64,000 nt of DNA. It comes from Mycolicibacterium xanthum. Lineage in GTDB: Bacteria > Actinomycetota > Actinomycetes > Mycobacteriales > Mycobacteriaceae. Each line of letters opens with the position of its first letter. Position 1 is the stretch's first letter. This document shows, one piece after another, positions 7,971 to 19,893 of this stretch. The position numbers and the translations under genes were made by a program. The stretch spans positions 124,001 through 188,000 of the forward strand of contig NZ_JAIFZS010000006.1 of NCBI RefSeq assembly GCF_019710635.1, read 5' to 3'. A model generated the notes under the pieces. That model saw only the letters and a list, made by a program, of their open reading frames with translations, was not told where the DNA came from and made no database searches.

Positions 7971-8021
7971 GGGTTGATCACCGTCGAGGAGGGTTGATCA
8001 CCCTCGAGAGCGACTCAACCC
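7971..8021. repeat. Tandem GGGTTGATCA repeat with terminator-like inverted repeat
   Basis: GGGTTGATCA occurs at 7971-7980 and again at 7991-8000, exactly 20 bp apart. GGGTTGA (7991-7997) also pairs with TCAACCC (8015-8021), which includes the helicase stop codon. The hairpin could end helicase mRNA or serve as a two-site operator before the PAS gene. There is no T-run. Confidence 0.5.
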
Positions 8022-10360
8022 CCGTCGTTGGTCAGCGCGCCGATGACCAGCCTCAACACGCGTACCGCGCCGGCCTTGTCGAGCGGATCGTTGCCGTTGC
8101 CGCATTTCGGGGACTGGACGCACGACGGGCACCCGGAGGGGCACTCGCAGGCGTCGATCGCCGAGGCGGTTGCCGACCACCAATCGGCGATCATCCGGAA
8201 TCCGCGGGCGGCGAAGCCCGCCCCGCCGGGGTAGCCGTCGTAGACGAAGATCGACGGCAGCCCGTCCACCGGGCCTGCCGCCGTGGACACCCCGCCGATG
8301 TCGCCCCGGTCGCAGCTGGCGATCAACGGCAGCAACCCGATCGCGGCATGTTCGGCGGCGTGCAGTGAACCGGGTACCCGTAGCGGATCGATCCCGTTGT
8401 CCTGCAGCGCCTCCGGTGTGATCGTGCACATCACCGCCATGGTCTCGAGGGTGCGCGTCGGCATGTCGAGCTCGACGAAGTCGATCACCTCGCCGTCGAG
8501 TCGTCGCCGTAGGTAGCCGGTGACGGTGTTGCTCACCGACACCGGGACCAGGCCGACGGTGACCGGGCCGAACTCGGCATGCTCACCGGCGCCGGTGACG
8601 CTGATGTCGGTCAGTTCGCGGGCGAAGGTCGTGTACCCGGGGTCTTCGGCGTGGACGAACGCGATCCCGTCCTCGAAGTCGAGCGAGTCGACGACGTAGC
8701 TTTCGCCCTGGTGCAGGTACACCGCGCCAGGGTGGACCGCGGCGGGCGCCTGTCCGGTGCCCGTGCTGCCCAGCATCCGCCCGGTGTCGGTCTCCAGGAT
8801 CGCGATCTGTCCGCCGATCGACCCGCGGATGTCCACCGCGGGGTGAGGATCCACGCCCGGGGTGGGGAAGTACCCGCTCGGCCTGCGGCGCAGCAGCCCG
8901 TCGTCGACAAGCGTGCCGGCCACCTCCTCGGCGCCCCACATCCGGACTTCGGCATCGGTCAGCGGCAGCTCGGCGGCCGCGCAAAGCAGCTGCGGCCCAA
9001 GGATGTACGGGTTGGCCGGGTCGATCACCACCCGTTCGATCGGTTTGTCCAGCAATGCCGCAGGGTGATGCACCAGGTAGGTGTCCAGCGGGTCGTCACG
9101 GGCGATCAGCACGATCAGTGCACCCTGCCCGCGTCGGCCCGCCCGACCGGCCTGCTGCCAGAACGAGGCCACGGTCCCGGGGAACCCGGCCAGCACAACG
9201 GCGTCCAGGCCGGCGATGTCCACCCCCAGCTCCAATGCGTTGGTGGTCGCCAGGCCGCGCAGTTCGCCGTCGGCCAGCGCGCGTTCCAGCGCCCGGCGGT
9301 CCTCGGCGAGATACCCGGACCGGTAGGAGGCCACCTGTGCGGCCAGATCCGGTGTCGTGTCGGACAGTCGGGCCCTGGCGCCCAGGGCGACGAGTTCGGC
9401 GCCACGTCGCGAGCGCACGAACGTCAGTGTCCGGGCACCCTCGGTGATCAGGTCGGCCATCACACGGGACGCCTCGGCGCCCGCGGACCGGCGAACGGGT
9501 GCCCCGTTCTCGCCGATCAGATCACCGATCAGCGCCGGCTCCCACAGCGCGACCGTGCGTGCGCCCCGGGGGGAGCCGTCGTCGGTCACCGCCCGGACGG
9601 TCTGGCCGATCAGTTCGGAGGCGGTGGCCTCGGGTTCGGCGGTGGTCGCGCTGGCGAAGATGACGGTGGGTCCGCCCACCTGCCCGCCGGGCGGCGCGTA
9701 GCGCGCGCACAGGCGTAGCAGGCGACGCAGGACCATCGCCACGTTGGAGCCGAAAATTCCCCGGTAGTAATGACATTCGTCGACAACCAGGTAGCGCAGC
9801 TGGCGCAGGAACACCGCCCAGCGGGCGTGGTTGCGCAACATCGACAGGTGGATCATGTCGGGGTTGGAGAAGATCCACCGCGACCGCTCCCTGGCGAAAC
9901 GGCGGACCTCGGAAGGACTGTCGCCGTCATACGGCGTCGGCGCGACGTCGGCGAGCCTGGGTACCGCCCCGGTCAGCGTCGCGGCGGCGCGCAACTGATC
10001 GTGTCCGAGCGCCTTGGTCGGGGACAGGTACAGCGCTCGCGCCCTCGGGTTTTCCGCCAGCGCCGTCAGGATCGGCAACTGGTAGGCCAGGGACTTGCCC
10101 GACGCGGTCCCGGTGCTCAATACCACATGGCTGCCGTCGTGCGCCAGATCGGCGGCCGACCGCTGATGCGACCACGGTTCGGCCACACCCTGATCAAGGA
10201 AGGCTCGCACCACATCTGGGTCGGCCCAGGACGGCCAGCGACCGGACCTGGCCCGGCGCGCAGGTAGATCCGCGACGTGCCGCAGGGGGTGTTCGTCGGC
10301 CGCGGTGCCGTCTACCGCGCACGCGAGCAGCTCACGACCGAAATCGGGCGCCGAATCCAT
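8015..10360 (-). CDS. DECH-box superfamily 2 helicase with C-terminal DUF1998-type zinc region (Rv3649 homologue)
   Basis: A 781-residue helicase of the helicase/secretion-neighbourhood family (TIGR03817; MrfA/YprA-like). Walker A is STGTASGKS, motif II is DECH, and motif VI is QQAGRAGRRGQ. Near the C-terminus a cysteine cluster (CECPSGCPSCVQSPKCG) marks the metal-binding DUF1998-like domain. B. subtilis MrfA of this type works in mitomycin-C repair, so DNA repair is the best guess; a link to the adjacent Tad genes is conserved but unexplained. ATG 10360 was chosen over an upstream ATG at 10411 because the family begins around MDSAPDFG. Confidence 0.9.
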   Translation of the reverse strand: MDSAPDFGRELLACAVDGTAADEHPLRHVADLPARRARSGRWPSWADPDVVRAFLDQGVAEPWSHQRSAADLAHDGSHVVLSTGTASGKSLAYQLPILTALAENPRARALYLSPTKALGHDQLRAAATLTGAVPRLADVAPTPYDGDSPSEVRRFARERSRWIFSNPDMIHLSMLRNHARWAVFLRQLRYLVVDECHYYRGIFGSNVAMVLRRLLRLCARYAPPGGQVGGPTVIFASATTAEPEATASELIGQTVRAVTDDGSPRGARTVALWEPALIGDLIGENGAPVRRSAGAEASRVMADLITEGARTLTFVRSRRGAELVALGARARLSDTTPDLAAQVASYRSGYLAEDRRALERALADGELRGLATTNALELGVDIAGLDAVVLAGFPGTVASFWQQAGRAGRRGQGALIVLIARDDPLDTYLVHHPAALLDKPIERVVIDPANPYILGPQLLCAAAELPLTDAEVRMWGAEEVAGTLVDDGLLRRRPSGYFPTPGVDPHPAVDIRGSIGGQIAILETDTGRMLGSTGTGQAPAAVHPGAVYLHQGESYVVDSLDFEDGIAFVHAEDPGYTTFARELTDISVTGAGEHAEFGPVTVGLVPVSVSNTVTGYLRRRLDGEVIDFVELDMPTRTLETMAVMCTITPEALQDNGIDPLRVPGSLHAAEHAAIGLLPLIASCDRGDIGGVSTAAGPVDGLPSIFVYDGYPGGAGFAARGFRMIADWWSATASAIDACECPSGCPSCVQSPKCGNGNDPLDKAGAVRVLRLVIGALTNDGG

Positions 10361-10508
10361 CACCGAGCACCTCCCGCGTGTCGCCTGTCCACCGCCCGAA
10401 ACCCGCCCCATGTGAATTGTTCACTACGTGATTGCGTTGAGACTGTCGCCGCAGGCCGGAACGTGATTGACTACTCGCGGTCGCAGCTTCTGTGTTCGTG
10501 TCCCAACA

Positions 10509-10545
10509 CTCGCAGGAACGACGTTGCGATCGCGGTTCCTGCGAG
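10509..10545. promoter_or_regulatory. Long perfect hairpin in the cspA upstream region
   Basis: CTCGCAGGAAC (10509-10519) and GTTCCTGCGAG (10535-10545) form an 11-bp perfect inverted repeat with a 15-nt loop in the 303-bp gap between the helicase and cspA. It has no T-run, so it is not an obvious terminator. It could be a 5'-UTR element of cspA mRNA, as long structured leaders are common for cold-shock genes, or an operator. The remainder of the gap holds no gene that I can support. Confidence 0.55.
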
Positions 10546-10663
10546 GGTTGTAGGTCGGGTCGAGTTCCGAGCACTCCACGAAGGTATGGCGGTCGGAACG
10601 GGCCCGGTCTTCCGAAGGACGGTGGACCGCACCCGGTGAATACAGAGAAGGAAAGTACGAAAG

Positions 10664-10867
10664 ATGCCACAGGGAACTGTGAAGTGGTTCAACGCGGAGA
10701 AGGGGTTCGGCTTCATCGCGCCTGAAGATGGGTCGGCGGACGTGTTTGTTCACTACACGGAGATCCAGGGAAGCGGCTTCCGCACCCTCGAGGAGAACCA
10801 GAAGGTCGAGTTCGAGGTCGGCCAGAGCCCCAAGGGGCCGCAGGCCACCGGCGTTCGGACCATCTGA
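10664..10867 (+). CDS. cspA: Cold-shock protein, CspA family
   Basis: A 67-residue single cold-shock domain, the full family length. RNP1 (KGFGFIAP) and RNP2 (VFVHY) are intact, and the N-terminus [17 protein letters not shown] is that of mycobacterial CspA (Rv3648c). It binds single-stranded RNA/DNA and melts RNA structure. AGAAGGAAAG upstream of ATG 10664 is a good ribosome site. The gene stands alone, with a structured leader upstream and a terminator downstream. Confidence 0.96.
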   Translation: MPQGTVKWFNAEKGFGFIAPEDGSADVFVHYTEIQGSGFRTLEENQKVEFEVGQSPKGPQATGVRTI

Positions 10868-10911
10868 GCGGCCACCGAAGACCACCGAGCCCTCGGCTCG
10901 AAACCACATCG

Positions 10912-10955
10912 AACACCCCCGCGTCATCGCTCTGGACGGCGCGGGGGTTGTTCCT
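10912..10955 (+). terminator. Rho-independent-like terminator after cspA
   Basis: CCCCCGCG (10916-10923) pairs with CGCGGGGG (10940-10947) and is followed by TTGTTCCTTT. It lies 45 bp after the cspA stop and would separate cspA from the downstream gene. Confidence 0.75.
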
Positions 10956-11036
10956 TTCCGGGTTGATCCGTTCGGCGCGAACTCGGTGCGGCCCGGTATC
11001 CCGACTGGACGGGCAGGCTGCCCTAGGGTCGGGAGT

Positions 11037-11636
11037 GTGAGCCAGCTGTCCTTCTTCTCGGCGGAGTCGGTGCCCCCGGCGATCGCCGATCTGACGGGGA
11101 TGCTGGCCGGCCCGGGACAGGTGGTGCTCGTCAGCGGTGCCGACGGACAGGCGGCGCGGCTGTCCGTGGTGGTGGACCGGATGTGGCGCGCCGAGGCGCT
11201 GGCCGAGATGATCGCCGACGCCGGCGTGCAGCCGGAGATCGTCCGCACCGACGAGAACACCCCGCTGGTGCGCACGGCGGTGGACGCCCGGCTGGTCGGG
11301 ATCGCCGAGGAATGGACCAGGGGGGCGGTCAAGACGGTGCCCCCGCAGTGGCTGCCGGGCCCACGCGAGCTGCGGGCCTGGACGCTGGCGGCAGGCTCGC
11401 GGGAGGCCGACCGCTATCTGCTGGGGCTGGACCCGCATGCCCCCGACACGCATTCCGCGCTCGCGTCGGCGATGATGAGGGTGGGAATCGCGCCGACGTT
11501 GATCGGCACCAGGGGGTCACGTCCGGCGTTGCGGATCAGTGGGCGACGGCGGCTGTCTCGCCTGGTAGAGAACGTGGGGGAACCTCCGGCCGATCCCGAG
11601 GCGTTGTCGCAGTGGCCCAGCGTCCAGCCGGTCTGA
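11037..11636 (+). CDS. Conserved mycobacterial protein (Rv3647c homologue)
   Basis: A 199-residue soluble protein starting SQLSFFSAESVPP. No enzyme motif is recognised. Synteny between cspA and topA identifies it as the Rv3647c homologue. The frame is open upstream to 10728, but GTG 11037 has TAGGGT (11024-11029) seven bases before it, which suggests a leaderless mRNA and fixes the start. It has an alternating Ala/Leu helical pattern and a basic C-terminal part (ISGRRRLSRLVE). Function unknown; conservation beside topA hints at a nucleic-acid or chromosome role but nothing in the sequence proves it. Confidence 0.75.
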   Translation: MSQLSFFSAESVPPAIADLTGMLAGPGQVVLVSGADGQAARLSVVVDRMWRAEALAEMIADAGVQPEIVRTDENTPLVRTAVDARLVGIAEEWTRGAVKTVPPQWLPGPRELRAWTLAAGSREADRYLLGLDPHAPDTHSALASAMMRVGIAPTLIGTRGSRPALRISGRRRLSRLVENVGEPPADPEALSQWPSVQPV

Positions 11637-11774
11637 GGCCGTCCGAGGGGGGAGGGCCGGTTTGCGTCGGCAGGCCGGGGGTGCGAAATTGTCAGTTGCC
11701 ATCGCGGGCCGCATGAGTGAAATGCGAACCTGCGGGCAGCAGAAGAGGTGGAGCTAGATCGGTGAACAGACCAG

Positions 11775-14593
<2,819 letters not shown>

Positions 14594-14597
<4 letters not shown>

Positions 14598-16201
14598 CCG
14601 GGTCGGCGACTCAGCTCGTCGGCGATCTTGGTGGGTTCGCCGGCCACCGCCAGATTCATCGGCCGGGCCAGCTGGGTCGGCGCGGTGCGGCCGCGCAACT
14701 CGACGATCTCGCCGACGTCCCAGCACAGCGCCTCGGCGTCCAGGGCGTCGCTGACGGCGACGGCCGAGGCCAGCACGTGGCCCTTCTCCATCTTGGCGAG
14801 CTCGGTCAGCCGGGCCGCCTCGTTGACCGGGTCGCCGATCACGGTGTACTCGAACCGGGCCTGGGCGCCGATGTGGCCGGCGATCGCCCGACCGGCCGAC
14901 ACCCCGATCCCGAAGTCGGTCTCGCCGAGCACGTTGATCAACTCGTCGTGCAGCTCACGGGAGGCCGCCAGCGCGGCCCCGGAGGCGTCGGGATGCTCGA
15001 TCGGGGCGCCGAAAATGGCCAGCGCCGCGTCACCCTGGAACTTGTTGACGAACCCGCCGTGCCGGTTCACGGTGTCGACGACCACCCGGAAGAAGTCGTT
15101 GAGCAGATTGACCACCTGGGCCGCCGGGATGGTGGCGGCCAGGTGGGTCGATCCGACCAGGTCGACGAACAGCACCGCGACCTCGCGTTCCTGGCCGCCC
15201 AGCTCGGTGCCGCGTTCCAGCGCGCGGCGCGCGACGTCCTCGCCGACGTAGCGGCCGAACAGATCGCGCAGCCGCTGCCGCTCGGCGAGGTCGCGCACCA
15301 TGTCGTTGAACCCGGCCTGCAGCAGGCCCAGCTCGCTGGCGTCGTAGATCTGCATGTGTGCGTTGTAGTTGCCGCGCTGCACCTCGCCCAGGGCCCAGCG
15401 CAGCTGGCGCAACGGGTCGGCGATCGACATCGCCACCAGCACGGTGCTGGACAGCCCGATCACCAGCGCGACGATCGCCAGCAGCAGGATCGTGGTGATC
15501 AGCTGGTCGGCGGGCGCGGTGAGCACCTCGAACTTGCTGGCCGCCAGGGCGAGCACGATGGCCAGCACCGGGACGCCGGTGGACAGCACCCAGGTCAGCA
15601 CCTGGCGCAGGATGACCCCGGGCGCGCGGAAGGTCTCCGGCACCCCGCCGCGCAGCGCGGCGACCGCCACCGGTCGCAGCACCCGCTCGGACTGCAGGTA
15701 GCCGATGATCGCGGTCGCGGTGGCGCCCAGTCCGGTCGCCACGGCCACCACCGGCGCCGACTTGCTGGCCACCGGCCAGCTCGCCACGATGAACACCACC
15801 GAGCCGAGCAGCCAGTTGGTGGCGCTGATCACCGAACGGTAGAACGGCATCTTCAGCGCCCGCATGCGGGCCACCTCGGTGTCGGCCGGGTCGCGGTCGC
15901 CCAGCAGCATGTCCCGGCGCTGCCAGCGCATCACCGGGATGAGCATGCGCAGCGTCAGGTACGAGGCCACGGTGAACGACACGAACAGGTAGGTCAGGAA
16001 GATCGCCAGGTTGGAGGCCGGGAGGTCCTGCAGCTGGATGCGATCCTCGGGCGGCAGCCCGAACCGCAGGAAGCCCAGCACCAGCAGCGCGCCGATGATG
16101 TCGGCCTGCAGCATGCCCAGCGTGAACACCGGCCATGGGGTGCGCGCGACCCATCGGACGAATGCACTGATCCGCCCCACCTCGGTCGCCTCCGCAGCCA
16201 T
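14594..16201 (-). CDS. Membrane adenylate/guanylate cyclase, class III, with HAMP (Rv3645 homologue)
   Basis: A 535-residue protein with about six transmembrane helices in the first ~310 residues, a HAMP linker (DPLRQLRWALGEVQRG) and a C-terminal class III cyclase domain (LFVDLVGSTHLAATIP, then GDAALAIFGAP). It makes cAMP from ATP. Metal-binding Asp residues and the transition-state region (GDPVNEAARL) are present. ATG 16201 was chosen over the longer frame to 16372, since the intergenic part is the divergent holB promoter. Rv3645 is the fatty-acid-responsive cyclase of M. tuberculosis, with the same neighbours. Confidence 0.93.
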
Positions 16202-16283
16202 CCGTTCACCGTATCGGTCGGAACTGACCCGGACGGGGCGTCTGGGACGGACGTGTCGGTTCGCAGCACTACTGTTATGGGCG

Positions 16284-17528
16284 ATGACGGGTGTTTTCTC
16301 GCGCCTGGTGGGCCAGGGTGCGGTCGAGAAAGAGCTGATGGCAGCGGCGCGGGCGGCCCGGGGTGATTCCACTCACAGAGCCGGCCGGGATGTGAGGGAT
16401 ACCGCTGCCCGGCCGGCCGGGTCGGCGGGGGCGATGACCCACGCCTGGCTGATCACCGGTCCGCCCGGGTCCGGGCGATCCGTCGCGGCACTGTGTTTCG
16501 CCGCCGCGCTGCAGTGCACCTCGACGGGCGATCCCGGTTGCGGTGAATGCCGGGCCTGCACCACCACGATGGCCGGTACGCACGCCGACGTACGCCGCAT
16601 CGTGCCGGAGGGGCTCTCCATCGGGGTCGACGCGATGCGCACCATCGTGCAGATCGCATCGCGCCGCCCCGGCACCGGTCGATGGCAGGTCGTCGTCGTC
16701 GAGGATGCCGACCGGCTGACCGAGGGGGCGGCCAACGCGCTGCTGAAAGTGGTCGAGGAGCCACCGCCGTCGACGGTGTTCCTGCTGTGCGCGCCCTCGG
16801 TGGATCCGGAGGACATCGCGATCACGTTGCGTTCCCGGTGCCGCCACGTCGCCCTGGTCACCCCGTCGGTGGATGCCATCGCCAGGGTGCTGGTGGATTC
16901 CGACGGGCTGACCGAGCAGGACGCGGCATGGGCGGCCTCGGTCAGCGGCGGTCATGTCGGGCGGGCGCGGCGGCTGGCCACCGACGAGCAGGCTCGGCAA
17001 CGGCGGCAGCGTGCGCTGGGTCTGGCTCGCGAGGCGGCCACGCCGTCGCGGGCGTTCGCCGCCGCCGAGGAGCTGGTGGCCGCTGCCGAAGCGGAGGCCA
17101 AGGCCCTCACCGAGGACCGCAACGAGGCCGAGGCCGAGGAGCTGCGCACGGCGCTCGGGGCGGGTGGGACCGGCAAGGGTACCGCCGGGACCATGCGGGG
17201 GTCCACCGGGGCGCTCAAGGATCTCGAGCGCCGGCAGAAATCCCGGCAGACCCGGGCCTCGCGCGACGCGCTGGATCGCGCACTGATCGACCTGGCAACC
17301 TACTTCCGCGACGCGCTGCTGGTGGCCTCGGGTGCCGGCGGGGTCTCGGCGAACCACCCCGACATGGCGGACAAGGTGGCCGCGCTGGCTGCACACGCTT
17401 CGCCGGAGAAGCTGTTGCGCTGCATCGAGGCGGTGCTGGAGTGCCGCGAGGCGCTGGCCGTCAACGTGAAACCCAAGTTCGCCGTGGACGCGATGGTGGG
17501 CACCGTCGGACAGGCGCTGCGCGGCTGA
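16284..17528 (+). CDS. holB: DNA polymerase III subunit delta' (clamp loader)
   Basis: A 414-residue AAA+ clamp-loader subunit (Rv3644c homologue). It has a P-loop-like GPPGSGRSV with Arg where ATPases have Lys, so it is a non-hydrolysing delta' type. A four-cysteine zinc knuckle (CTSTGDPGCGECRAC) and an EDADRLTEGAANALLKVVEEP block follow. A charged 60-residue insert (~260-330) precedes the C-terminal collar domain. ATG 16284 is 82 bp from the divergent cyclase start. TACTGT (16270-16275) eight bases upstream is a possible -10. Confidence 0.93.
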   Translation: MTGVFSRLVGQGAVEKELMAAARAARGDSTHRAGRDVRDTAARPAGSAGAMTHAWLITGPPGSGRSVAALCFAAALQCTSTGDPGCGECRACTTTMAGTHADVRRIVPEGLSIGVDAMRTIVQIASRRPGTGRWQVVVVEDADRLTEGAANALLKVVEEPPPSTVFLLCAPSVDPEDIAITLRSRCRHVALVTPSVDAIARVLVDSDGLTEQDAAWAASVSGGHVGRARRLATDEQARQRRQRALGLAREAATPSRAFAAAEELVAAAEAEAKALTEDRNEAEAEELRTALGAGGTGKGTAGTMRGSTGALKDLERRQKSRQTRASRDALDRALIDLATYFRDALLVASGAGGVSANHPDMADKVAALAAHASPEKLLRCIEAVLECREALAVNVKPKFAVDAMVGTVGQALRG

Positions 17529-17529
17529 C

Positions 17530-17559
17530 TTGGGTGCCCGGGGACCCCTGCCGTAGACT
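17530..17559 (+). promoter_or_regulatory. SigA-type promoter of tRNA-Thr
   Basis: TTGGGT (17530-17535) and TAGACT (17554-17559) are separated by 18 bp and would start transcription near 17566, 16 bases before the tRNA. The -35 begins right after the holB stop. Confidence 0.6.
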
Positions 17560-17581
17560 CAGGCCGCCGGTGCGCCGGTAG

Positions 17582-17657
17582 GCCGCCTTAGCTCAGTCGG
17601 CAGAGCGATTCACTCGTAATGAATAGGTCGGGGGTTCGATTCCCCCAGGCGGCTCCA
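17582..17657 (+). tRNA. tRNA-Thr(CGT)
   Basis: A full cloverleaf: acceptor GCCGCCT/AGGCGGC, D arm GCTC...GAGC, anticodon stem ATTCA/TGAAT with loop CTCGTAA (anticodon CGT, reading ACG), T arm GGGGG-TTCGATT-CCCCC, discriminator T and encoded CCA (17655-17657). The same tRNA follows the delta' gene in M. tuberculosis. Confidence 0.97.
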
Positions 17658-17732
17658 CGCGTGCGCCCAGCGTGCGCGCACTGCGAATCCGGGCCCGAAA
17701 TCTCGCAGTCAGCGCACGCTCGGCGCCGACCG

Positions 17733-18101
17733 TCACTCCTGCAGGGCGGCCCGGGCGGTCTGCATCGCGCTGTTGGCGGCGGGGAAGCCCGCGTACCCGC
17801 TGGCGTGGTAGATGACCTCGGCGATCTCGTCCTCGGAGAGCCCGTTGGTGCGGGCGATCTGCACGTGGTACTTCAACTCGTCGGTCGCGCGCAGCGTGAT
17901 GAGGATGCCGAGGGTGACCAGGCTGCGGTCCCGCCGGCTCAACCCGTCTCGGCCCCACAGCCGCCCGAACACGTTCTCCAGGCCGATGTCGAGCAATTCG
18001 GCGCCGAATCCATCCTCGCCCAGTGTGGTCTGGCCGTCGGCCAGTACGCCCGGCATCAGTTCACCGAACACCTCGAGACCCTTGGCGCGCATATCCGTCA
18101 T
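17733..18101 (-). CDS. Carboxymuconolactone-decarboxylase-like / AhpD-fold protein
   Basis: A 122-residue single-domain CMD family protein with helix-rich core RRDRSLVTLGILITLRATDELKYH. The peroxidatic CxxC of AhpD is absent, and the core is of the PcaC type (Glu/Arg/His), so a gamma-carboxymuconolactone decarboxylase-like activity is possible; no other protocatechuate genes are near. ATG 18101 is the first sensible start. It is the last gene of the long minus-strand run from the Pls gene, 20 bp after its neighbour. Confidence 0.8.
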   Translation of the reverse strand: MTDMRAKGLEVFGELMPGVLADGQTTLGEDGFGAELLDIGLENVFGRLWGRDGLSRRDRSLVTLGILITLRATDELKYHVQIARTNGLSEDEIAEVIYHASGYAGFPAANSAMQTARAALQE

Positions 18102-18121
18102 GCCATCAGCGTGACACAAGG

Positions 18122-19885
18122 TCACTTCGGTGCGACGAACCCGACCGGGCCCGACGCGATGCACACCGACAGCGCGGCGGTGTTGGCCCGCACGGTGATC
18201 GCGTCGCCCGCCCCCGGCAGCCGGACGAAGACACGGTTGAGGCCGGGGTGCACGGCGACCTTGGCCTCGGCGCCCTCCGAGAGCGACAGCATCATCGAGC
18301 CGTCGCTGTTGGCCAGGTAGTTGATCTCGGCGGTCCAGTCGGCCGGCAGCAGCGGGCCGTCCAGCGGCATCGTCACCGGGAAGTCGGGTTGCACGAGGTA
18401 GCCGCACTGCGGCGCGGGGCCCGGCACGATGCTGCGCACCCAGGTCACCTTGGCGTCCACCAGCTTCCCGTGCGCATCCAGCATGCGCAGTTCGGTTGTC
18501 GCCGAGGCGAACTCGGGGCGTTCCGGAAGCAGCGCGAACATGTGCGAGGCCAGGTTCTCCGGCGCGGCCACCCGCTGCAGCACCAGCGGATCGACCTCCT
18601 GGTCGAGCAGCGGGGCATCCGAGTCGGCGTGCGCGGCCGCCAGGCCCGCCCTGGCGTTCTGCAGATACGGCTGGGCCGGGTTGTCGCGCCAACTGGTCAG
18701 GAAGGTCGCCGTCGAGTAGAGGCTGCTCGCGACGAACGCCACTGCCAGGCCCACCGCCACGACGGTGCGGGCCGGCGACGCGTCCAGTCGTGTCGAGGTG
18801 TCCCGGTTGGGCGCGCACAGCCCGACGGCCGCCAGCAGCGCCAGCACCAACACCAGGTCGGGCAGGTAGCGCAGGGTCTGCGCCAGCTCCAGGGCGGTGA
18901 ACCGCGACGAACGCATCAGATAGATCGGCAACTGGCAGGCCGCGGCGTAGCCGAGCGCGGCCAGCCACAGCGGCCCGATGCGCCGTTTGCGCAGCAGTGT
19001 CACCGCCACCACCCCGGCCAGCGCGACCCAGCCGAGGATCATCACCGCGGGCGGGGGCATCGCCCACGGCGAGGCCGGAGCCCAGCGCTGCCAGTCCCAC
19101 GGCCCGCCGGCCAGACCCGGGACGATGCCGTGGGTGACCGAGCGCCACAACAGCTCTGACGTCATCGACAGGTCGAAACTCCAGCGCTGTTGATCGACGA
19201 CCACCAGATAGACGCCGACCCACCCGGCGGTGACGGCCAGGCAGGCGACCCACAACCGCCGGCCCCGCTGCCAGACCTGCCGCACGGACCCGGTGTCGGT
19301 CACGTGGTGGTACAGCGCGGCGATGGTGAACGCGACGAACGGGATGATCGCCGCCTTCTCGAAGAACAGCAGGCCGCCGAGGTAGGCCAGCGTCGCCGAG
19401 TATGCATAGCGGTGCCGCCCGGTGCGCAGCAGCAGGATCGCATCGGCACACACCCAGGCCATCGAGGCCAGCATCGGAAGCGAGTTCAGCCCGGCCGCCC
19501 ACCATGCGAACCCCGGCACCGCCAGCGGGGTGAACAGCGCGAAAGTCAAGGGCGCCAGCAACATCGGACGCCAGCCGAGGATCACATACAGCGCCCGCAG
19601 CAGCGCCAGCGACGTCAGCGCCGCGAGCACCATCAGGCTGACGGCCGGTCCCACCCAGTTCAGCGGCGCCACTCGGGTGATGGCGCCGGCGATCAGGAAT
19701 GCGCCGGGCATGACGTGGCCGTCGTGATCGTCGAACAGGTATCCGGGCGACAGCAGGCTCTGGGTGCCGGCCCGGCCGACGAGGATCAGGTCGTCCCAGT
19801 AGAAGTAGCCGCCGAACGCCAGCGCCGCCCGGACGGCCAGGTGCAGAGCGATCAGCGCCAGAGCGGTGCGGCCGACCCAGTTCAT
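18122..19885 (-). CDS. GT-C-like polytopic membrane protein (Rv3635-like)
   Basis: A 587-residue integral membrane protein with ~10 hydrophobic helices in the first ~370 residues, then a C-terminal soluble domain of ~190 residues. The first extracytoplasmic loop contains YFYWDDL; an acidic pair there is typical of GT-C glycosyltransferases that use polyprenyl-phosphate sugars. This suggests transfer of a sugar to an exported glycoconjugate. ATG 19885 lies 8 bp after galE, so the pair is co-transcribed. Rv3635, beside galE1 in M. tuberculosis, is the probable homologue; the enzymatic assignment is inference from topology and motif. Confidence 0.7.
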   Translation of the reverse strand: MNWVGRTALALIALHLAVRAALAFGGYFYWDDLILVGRAGTQSLLSPGYLFDDHDGHVMPGAFLIAGAITRVAPLNWVGPAVSLMVLAALTSLALLRALYVILGWRPMLLAPLTFALFTPLAVPGFAWWAAGLNSLPMLASMAWVCADAILLLRTGRHRYAYSATLAYLGGLLFFEKAAIIPFVAFTIAALYHHVTDTGSVRQVWQRGRRLWVACLAVTAGWVGVYLVVVDQQRWSFDLSMTSELLWRSVTHGIVPGLAGGPWDWQRWAPASPWAMPPPAVMILGWVALAGVVAVTLLRKRRIGPLWLAALGYAAACQLPIYLMRSSRFTALELAQTLRYLPDLVLVLALLAAVGLCAPNRDTSTRLDASPARTVVAVGLAVAFVASSLYSTATFLTSWRDNPAQPYLQNARAGLAAAHADSDAPLLDQEVDPLVLQRVAAPENLASHMFALLPERPEFASATTELRMLDAHGKLVDAKVTWVRSIVPGPAPQCGYLVQPDFPVTMPLDGPLLPADWTAEINYLANSDGSMMLSLSEGAEAKVAVHPGLNRVFVRLPGAGDAITVRANTAALSVCIASGPVGFVAPK

Positions 19886-19893
19886 CTGGCCGG

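Noticed and set aside
14777..16366. 529-codon plus-strand frame opposite the adenylate cyclase
   Set aside because: His/Gln/Arg-rich shadow of the cyclase gene without family features.
17733..19505. 590-residue frame ending in the carboxymuconolactone-decarboxylase-like protein
   Set aside because: The N-terminal portion is an off-frame reading of the GT-C-like membrane protein; the real start is ATG 18101.
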